A stretch of DNA of 19,703 nt from DATFYI01 sp035315125 (GTDB lineage: Bacteria; Chloroflexota; Anaerolineae; Anaerolineales; Anaerolineaceae). Shown here one piece after another: positions 14,969 through 19,703 of the stretch (its first letter is position 1; every line of letters starts with the position of its first letter). The DNA is taken from positions 1-19,703 of the forward strand of contig DATFYI010000307.1 in the NCBI GenBank assembly GCA_035315125.1, in the 5' to 3' direction. Under the pieces are notes generated by a model. It was not told the DNA's origin and made no database searches. It saw only the letters and a list, made by a program, of their open reading frames with translations. The position numbers and the translations under genes were made by a program.

Positions 14969-16207
14969 ATGCAGTACGACATTCTTGTAAAGAATGCTCA
15001 ATTGAGGGGACAGGCTGGAAAGCTGTTTGAGATTGGGGTTGCAGATGGCAAGATAGCCGCTATTGCTGAAAAGCTGGGCAGTTCCGCCCCGATTGAGCTG
15101 AATGCGGAAGCCAATCTGGTTACGGAAGCATTTGTTAATACCCACCTGCACCTTTGCAAAGTCTATACTCTGATGATGATGGATGAAGATGCTCTAAAGG
15201 CTTACCAGGGTGGCGATATGGGCAAAGCCATGACTGCCATCGAGCTGGCAGCCCGTGTAAAAGCGAATTACGATGAAAAATGGATCATCAAAAATGTGCG
15301 CCGGGCCATAGCCGAAGCAGCCATGTACGGTTGCACTACCGTGCGAGCCTTTGCCGACGTTGATAGACAGGCCAGGCAGGAAGGTGTAAAAGCGCTGATC
15401 AAGGCGCGTGAAGAATTTAAAGGCATTGTAGATATTCAAGTGGTCGCCTTTGCCCAGGATGGCATCGTACGGGAAGCTGGCGCAGCTGAGTTGGTTAGAG
15501 AGTCGATGAAGTTGGGTGCGGATGTGGTCGGTGGTATTCCCTGGATCGAATACACGGACGCCGATATTGCTCAACATGTCAGGGTTATTTTTGACATTGC
15601 CGCAGAGTTTGACAAGCCAGTTTCCATGCTGGTGGACGATGCCGGGGATGCCGGTCTACGTTCAATTGAGAATATGGCCATCGAGACGATCCAACGTGGT
15701 TGGCAAGGACGCAGCCTAGCCCACCATGCCCGCGCCATGGCATTTTATCCCAAACCCTATTTGCAAAAACTGGCTTTCCTCCTTAAAAAAGCTCAGATGG
15801 GCGTTGTGACAGATCCGCATACTGGTCCGCTGCATGCTCGTGTCAAGGAGTTGTTGGAAGAAGGATGTCTGATTTGTATGGGACAGGATGATATCTCGGA
15901 CGGTTATTATCCCTTCGGACGAAATAATATGTTGGAAGTCGCTTTCCTGGGATCGCATTTGTTGTGGATGACCACCAATAGTGAGATGGAAACCCTTTAC
16001 GATATGGTTACCAATAACGCTGCCCAGGCGGTGGGGTTAAAAGAGTATGGCCTCAAAGTTGGCTGCAATGCGGATCTGGTCGTTCTGGATCAGCCCAACG
16101 TACTTGAAGCTTTGCGTTATCACGAAGCCCCTAAATATGTCATCAGTCATGGTAAATTGGTCGATGTTGCAAGAATGAAGGCGCTTGCAAAAAATCGAGA
16201 ATGGTAA
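14969..16207 (+). CDS. CodA-like (cytosine deaminase family) amidohydrolase with altered active site
   Basis: This 412-residue metal-dependent hydrolase of the amidohydrolase superfamily resembles cytosine deaminase CodA: NTHLHL with H59 and H61 (metal HxH), VVAFAQDGI 158-166, ETIQRG near 239-244, AHH 251-253 (third-sheet His), VKELLEEGC 292-300, GQDDISDGYYPFG 305-317 with the metal Asp D307, and ADLVVLD 368-374. At the CodA HCDE segment (H214, E217 in E. coli) it has LVDD (L221-D224). The canonical metal His and proton-shuttling Glu are thus replaced by Leu and Asp, and the RTHVD segment reads RAFAD (127-130). It probably acts on a different ring or amide than cytosine, or uses another metal arrangement. 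The ATG has GGAGG 10 nt upstream. Neighbours suggest a nucleobase-like or hydantoin-like substrate; the exact reaction is unknown. Confidence 0.88.
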   Translation: MQYDILVKNAQLRGQAGKLFEIGVADGKIAAIAEKLGSSAPIELNAEANLVTEAFVNTHLHLCKVYTLMMMDEDALKAYQGGDMGKAMTAIELAARVKANYDEKWIIKNVRRAIAEAAMYGCTTVRAFADVDRQARQEGVKALIKAREEFKGIVDIQVVAFAQDGIVREAGAAELVRESMKLGADVVGGIPWIEYTDADIAQHVRVIFDIAAEFDKPVSMLVDDAGDAGLRSIENMAIETIQRGWQGRSLAHHARAMAFYPKPYLQKLAFLLKKAQMGVVTDPHTGPLHARVKELLEEGCLICMGQDDISDGYYPFGRNNMLEVAFLGSHLLWMTTNSEMETLYDMVTNNAAQAVGLKEYGLKVGCNADLVVLDQPNVLEALRYHEAPKYVISHGKLVDVARMKALAKNREW

Positions 16208-16257
16208 TCCATTGAACATTGCCTGGCCCTTCATTCAGTTCACCGGGAAATCTGCAT

Positions 16258-16270
16258 AGAGGAGGTGAAT
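16258..16270 (+). promoter_or_regulatory. Extended anti-SD-complementary element upstream of the BMP gene
   Basis: AGAGGAGGTGAAT lies about 118 nt upstream of the BMP start, which has its own GAGGAGG. It is not followed by a usable start codon. GGTGAATA (16264-16271) can pair perfectly with TATTCACC (16322-16329), hiding the element. A second stem, GACGCA 16301-16306 with TGCGTC 16337-16342 followed by CTTTTTC, would cross the first. The similarity to the element upstream of the other binding-protein gene is notable. Confidence 0.35.
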
Positions 16271-16388
16271 ATCGAATAGGTCAAATCGTGCTTGTAAGAT
16301 GACGCAATCAGAGAAATTTCTTATTCACCCGTTATCTGCGTCCTTTTTCAAAAACTGAGAAGCATTATCTACTTGAGGAGGAACCGAT

Positions 16389-17537
16389 ATGTCCAAGAGA
16401 ATGATTTCTGTGATTATGACCAGCATCATGGTGCTGGCTATGGCTGCCGGGTGCGCAGCACCCACTGCTGCTCCGGCTGCACCTGCTCAACCCGCTGCTC
16501 CCACCCAGGCACCCCAGGCGGCACAACCAACCATGGCCCCAGCCGTCCCTACTGCGGCCATGGCAGCCCCAACCACAGCGGCTGTAGTTCCAACCACCGC
16601 TCCTGCGGCCCCTGCCGCCAAGAAGCTAAAAGTCTTTGGCGCATTCGCTACCCCCATTGAAGAGCCCTGGGATGGTGCGATTAATCAAGCTCTGACCGCT
16701 GCCAAAAATGCCGGTGAGATTGACTATACATTTACCGATAATATCGGTACTGCCAGCGATATGGAGCGTATCCTGCGCCAGGTGGCTGACCAGCAAAAAC
16801 CGGATCTGATCATGGGTGATGCGTTCGGTAGTGAGGCGGAAGTACGGCGTGTGGCAGCAGACTACCCCAATATTGCATTTGCCTTTGGTTCCAGCTACGG
16901 CCCTACCGAGCCCAACGTGTCTGTGTTTGATAACTGGATCCAGGAACCGGCTTACCTGTGCGGTATGTTGGCTGGCGGATTGACCAAGACCAATAAAATT
17001 GGGATCGTCGCTGCCATGCCCATCCCTGAAGTTGATCGTTTGATCAATGCCTTTATCGAAGGCGCCAAGAAAGTCAATCCAAAAGCTTCCATCATGGTTT
17101 CTTATATCAACAACTTCTTCGATCCAGCCACCGCCAAGGAAGATGCACTGGCCCAGATAAATGCAGGTGTTGATATTCTGTATGGCGAGCGGGATGGCGT
17201 CATCGAAGCCGCTACTCAGCACAAACTGTGGGTCTTTGGCAACATGGTCGATCAAAATTCTTTGGCGCCCGACTACGTTTTGACCGGACCAGTTTGGAAT
17301 ATGACCCCAACCGTCGAATACCTTATCAAAGAGGTTGAATCGGGTAATTTTACAGCCCAGGATCTGAAAGATTTCAGCATGATGGAAAAAGGCGGCGCAT
17401 CCCTGGCGCCTTTCCATGGATTGGATAGCAAAATCCCAGCTGATTTATTGAAGCAGGTTACCGATGAGGAAGCCGCCATCAAGAGCGGCGCTGACCGCAT
17501 CGATATCAACGAAGCCCAACCGAAAGCAGTCAACTAA
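16389..17537 (+). CDS. BMP-family (nucleoside-type) solute-binding lipoprotein
   Basis: This 382-residue lipoprotein belongs to the BMP/PnrA/BmpA family that delivers nucleosides or related compounds to BPD_transp_2 ABC importers. A signal peptide ends at AAGC (Cys22; Ala at -3 is slightly atypical). An Ala/Pro/Thr/Gln linker runs to about 77. The binding domain starts KKLKVFGAFATPIEEPWDG (78-96). Family landmarks follow: VADQQKPDLIMGD 132-144, YPNIAFAFGSS 159-169, EPAYLCGMLAGGLTKTNKIG 186-205, and GERDGVIEAA 266-275. GAGGAGG lies about 7 nt before the ATG. It is followed by an 11-bp intercistronic hairpin, then the ATPase and permease genes. Position behind fdrA and the amidohydrolase suggests it captures that pathway's substrate; purine nucleoside is only one possibility. 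Length fits the family plus linker. Confidence 0.93.
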   Translation: MSKRMISVIMTSIMVLAMAAGCAAPTAAPAAPAQPAAPTQAPQAAQPTMAPAVPTAAMAAPTTAAVVPTTAPAAPAAKKLKVFGAFATPIEEPWDGAINQALTAAKNAGEIDYTFTDNIGTASDMERILRQVADQQKPDLIMGDAFGSEAEVRRVAADYPNIAFAFGSSYGPTEPNVSVFDNWIQEPAYLCGMLAGGLTKTNKIGIVAAMPIPEVDRLINAFIEGAKKVNPKASIMVSYINNFFDPATAKEDALAQINAGVDILYGERDGVIEAATQHKLWVFGNMVDQNSLAPDYVLTGPVWNMTPTVEYLIKEVESGNFTAQDLKDFSMMEKGGASLAPFHGLDSKIPADLLKQVTDEEAAIKSGADRIDINEAQPKAVN

Positions 17538-17548
17538 TTCTTTGATTT

Positions 17549-17580
17549 GGGTGGCAGGATTTTCCTGCCACCCACTTTTT
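17549..17580 (+). terminator. Intercistronic terminator-like hairpin after the BMP gene
   Basis: GGGTGGCAGGA (17549-17559) and TCCTGCCACCC (17563-17573) form a perfect 11-bp stem with a TTT loop, followed by ACTTTTT. It lies 12 nt after the BMP stop and only 11 nt before the ATPase start. It should reduce transcription into the ATPase/permease genes relative to the binding protein. Confidence 0.8.
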
Positions 17581-17591
17581 GAGGTTTGATC

Positions 17592-19112
17592 ATGCAAGCT
17601 GTCCAATTAAGAGGTATTACCAAGCGTTTTGGGAATGTCTTAGCAAACGACCATGTTAATTTTGAGCTGCAAGAGGGCGAGATCCATGCGCTCTTGGGTG
17701 AAAATGGCGCTGGCAAAACCACTCTGATGCGCATCCTTTATGGTCTTTATCATGCCGATGAAGGCCAGATCCTGGTCAAGGATGAATTGGTTCAGATTGT
17801 CTCCCCAAAGGATGCTATCCGGAACGGGATTGGTATGGTTACCCAGCACTTTACCCTGGTCATGCCATTAACCGTTACTGAAAATATGGCATTGAGTGAT
17901 AAGGGCGGTATCCGGCTTGACCTGAAGCTGGCTCAGCAGCAGGTTAAGCAGGCGGCAGAACAATATGGCATCCAGGTCGATCCCGCTGCAATTATACGCA
18001 ACCTGTCAGTTGGCGAACGGCAAAGGGTTGAAATCCTCAAGGCGCTGTACCGCAAGGCGCGCGTCCTTATTTTGGACGAGCCGACCGCAGTGTTGGTACC
18101 GCAAGAAGTAGATGCATTATTTGAATCACTACAGCAGCTCCGCAGAGCCGGTCTCTCGGTTATCTTCATCAGCCATAAATTGAATGAAGTCATGAATATG
18201 TGTGATCGAGTAACGGTCTTGAGGGCGGGCAAGCTGATTGGAACTGTCAATAAATCCGATACTTCACCGTCCGAATTGGCCAGCATGATGGTCGGACGGG
18301 AAACTTTCGGAGTGATGAAACGTAGCTCAGGTTTGACCGGAAAAAACGTTCTGTGTGTTGAAAATTTATCTGCCCTGGATAAAAAAGGATTACCTGCGCT
18401 GCGCGAAATCTCATTTAGCGTAAATGAAGGCGAGGTTTTAGGGATTGCCGGGGTATCTGGGAACGGCCAAACAGAGCTGGGTCAGGTTTTGGAAGGAACT
18501 TTGAAACCGACCGCTGGCAAAGTATTGTTGGGTGAAAAAGATATTTCTCATTCCACGCCCGAACAAATCAGTCATCTCGGGGTAGGCCGGATTCCTGAAG
18601 ATCGTCACGCCGGGGTGGTTGGCGAGTTGAGCGTGGCTGAAAATCTTGCACTTGAAAATCTGGAAGATTTTATTACGAACGGGATGTTGGATCGAAAAAA
18701 AATATTGAAAAACGCACAGGATTTAATTGCAGAATATCAGATCAAAGCCACGCCCGCGGATAACGCCCGCAAACTCTCCGGCGGTAATTTGCAAAAAGTC
18801 ATTCTGGCCCGAGCCCTGGCGCGTAAGCCGGCCCTGGTGATTGCTGCCCAGCCAACTCGCGGTCTGGATGTTGGCGCCACCGACTACGTTCGCACAAAAC
18901 TGCTCGAGCAGTGCGTCGATGGCGCGGCAGTTTTACTTCTTTCTGAAGATTTGGAAGAAATATTTGCACTCTCCGATCGGATTGCGGTTATTTATGAAGG
19001 CCAAATTATGGGAATTGTGCAGCGAAAGGACGCCACCATGGAGTTGTTGGGCTTGATGATGTCTGGGGCAAAGAGACTTACCACACAATCTGAGGAGGTC
19101 AGTCGTGTTTAA
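17592..19112 (+). CDS. Double-NBD ABC ATPase of a nucleoside-type importer (NupA/YufO-like)
   Basis: With the ATG at 17592 the protein has 506 residues. An in-frame TTG at 17586 lies too close to the GAGG ribosome site to be used. NBD1 is complete: Walker A GENGAGKT 36-43, Q-loop Q85, signature LSVGERQ 138-144, Walker B VLILDEP 158-164, switch His195. NBD2 is degenerate, as usual in this carbohydrate/nucleoside (RbsA-like) group: GVSGNGQT 287-294 in place of Walker A, signature LSGGNLQ 395-401, and AAQPTRGLD 418-426 lacking the Asp-Glu pair. It energises import through the downstream BPD_transp_2 permeases, with the BMP lipoprotein delivering ligand. Its last 8 nt overlap the permease start, indicating translational coupling. 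Confidence 0.95.
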   Translation: MQAVQLRGITKRFGNVLANDHVNFELQEGEIHALLGENGAGKTTLMRILYGLYHADEGQILVKDELVQIVSPKDAIRNGIGMVTQHFTLVMPLTVTENMALSDKGGIRLDLKLAQQQVKQAAEQYGIQVDPAAIIRNLSVGERQRVEILKALYRKARVLILDEPTAVLVPQEVDALFESLQQLRRAGLSVIFISHKLNEVMNMCDRVTVLRAGKLIGTVNKSDTSPSELASMMVGRETFGVMKRSSGLTGKNVLCVENLSALDKKGLPALREISFSVNEGEVLGIAGVSGNGQTELGQVLEGTLKPTAGKVLLGEKDISHSTPEQISHLGVGRIPEDRHAGVVGELSVAENLALENLEDFITNGMLDRKKILKNAQDLIAEYQIKATPADNARKLSGGNLQKVILARALARKPALVIAAQPTRGLDVGATDYVRTKLLEQCVDGAAVLLLSEDLEEIFALSDRIAVIYEGQIMGIVQRKDATMELLGLMMSGAKRLTTQSEEVSRV

Positions 19113-19703
19113 GTACAGGATTGAACGTGCCCCGGCGCCAGTCTGGATGCGGACATTTATTCCAATTATTGCTATTTTGGTCACGTTTATAATAACCTCT
19201 CTGCTGGTTGTTCTGGCCAAAGCTAACCCTCTACTGGCCTTTTACAATTTATTGATCGTTCCTCTAACGTCGAAAGTCGGTGTGATTGAGGTTTTAGTTA
19301 CTTCAACGCCTTTGATTCTAACCGGTCTGGCGGTGGTGTTTGCATTTTCTTCCGGTTATTACAACATCGGCGCCGAAGGCCAGCTATATTCAGGCGCCAT
19401 CGTGGCGGCTTGGTTGGGGGTTGTTCTAAAGGGCGTTGCACCCTATGTAGGCATCCCCTTGATGATTTTGGGCGGATTTGCCGGTGGAATGGCCTGGGCA
19501 CTCGTGCCGGCCTGGTTGAAGGTCAAGCTTTCCGTTGATGAAGTGGTAACCACTTTACTGCTCAACTCGGTCATGAGTTTTATTGTCAGCTACTTACTGA
19601 CCGGACCCTGGCGTGATCCAGTTTCCGGTTGGCCTCAATCCCCGGATATTGCGCCGGGCACCGTTTTCTTCAAATTAATTCCACACAACCGGCTTAACTT
19701 TGG
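19105..19703 (+). CDS. ABC permease, BPD_transp_2 family (nucleoside-type importer), N-terminal part
   Basis: A GTG at 19105 with GAGGAGG 6-7 nt upstream opens a frame that stays open to the window edge (199 codons). It overlaps the ATPase stop by 8 nt. Hydrophobic segments lie at about 14-35 and 60-80 and at intervals after that. VFAFSSGYYNIGAEGQLYSGA (about 79-99) is the characteristic F-N-IG-EGQ signature of the nucleoside/simple-sugar permease family (YufP/NupB-like). SVDEVVTTLLLNSV near 143-156 matches the family's second conserved block (DEVxxTxxLN). A second, paralogous permease normally follows in such operons and would lie past the edge. Confidence 0.93.
   Translation, partial: MFKYRIERAPAPVWMRTFIPIIAILVTFIITSLLVVLAKANPLLAFYNLLIVPLTSKVGVIEVLVTSTPLILTGLAVVFAFSSGYYNIGAEGQLYSGAIVAAWLGVVLKGVAPYVGIPLMILGGFAGGMAWALVPAWLKVKLSVDEVVTTLLLNSVMSFIVSYLLTGPWRDPVSGWPQSPDIAPGTVFFKLIPHNRLNF

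Noticed and set aside
16626..17417. Minus-strand 263-codon frame inside the BMP gene
   Set aside because: Antisense shadow of a clear lipoprotein gene. Its translation has no family signature and no ribosome site was seen.

Overview
The window reads as a chromosomal segment of a Chloroflexota bacterium, most likely of the class Anaerolineae (inference). The evidence is stylistic: lipoprotein boxes followed by long Ala/Pro/Thr linkers, family-5 and BMP-type solute-binding lipoproteins, a bacterial alpha-2-macroglobulin with stacked Ig-like domains, and dense ABC importers. No rRNA, tRNA, CRISPR, insertion sequence or phage gene is visible. It looks like ordinary, well-packed chromosome.

Layout. 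Positions 1-4094 (minus) hold the N-terminal 1364 codons of a giant alpha-2-macroglobulin-like envelope protein, open at the left edge. A divergent intergenic region separates it from deaD (4358-6085, plus), a cold-shock-type DEAD-box RNA helicase whose leader contains a terminator-like hairpin. deaD converges on a minus-strand peptide-importer operon: solute-binding lipoprotein (10045-8273), DppB-type permease (8178-7102) and DppC-type permease (7096-6161). No ATPase genes follow. A bidirectional terminator near 6097-6140 closes both units. Next come a PAP2 phosphatase (10308-10925, plus) and a convergent D-Ala-D-Ala-ligase-like ATP-grasp protein (12186-10981, minus), sharing the hairpin at 10928-10961. 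A small two-helix membrane protein (12708-12367, minus) follows.

From about 12870 to the right edge runs a plus-strand catabolic operon: two sigma70-like promoters, a leader of up to about 250 nt, an FdrA-family protein, a cytosine-deaminase-like amidohydrolase, a BMP-family nucleoside-type binding lipoprotein, a double-NBD ABC ATPase, and the first 199 codons of a BPD_transp_2 permease cut by the edge. Together they suggest import of an N-heterocycle (nucleoside, nucleobase or similar), hydrolysis by the amidohydrolase, and carbamoyl-group transfer by an FdrA-type enzyme. The substrate is not known and the usual FdrA partners are not in the window.

The most striking observations are these. 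(1) The peptide-binding protein has its SBP_bac_5 domain in circularly permuted order: the canonical N-terminal ~120 residues sit at the C-terminus. (2) The CodA-like amidohydrolase has lost a canonical metal-binding His and the catalytic Glu, inside a compact fdrA / amidohydrolase / BMP-transporter operon. (3) Both binding-protein genes carry an extended anti-SD-complementary element 80-120 nt upstream of the start, resembling mRNA-stabilising STAB-SD sites. (4) Both transporters have a stem-loop directly after the binding-protein gene. (5) The deaD leader contains an intrinsic-terminator-like hairpin.
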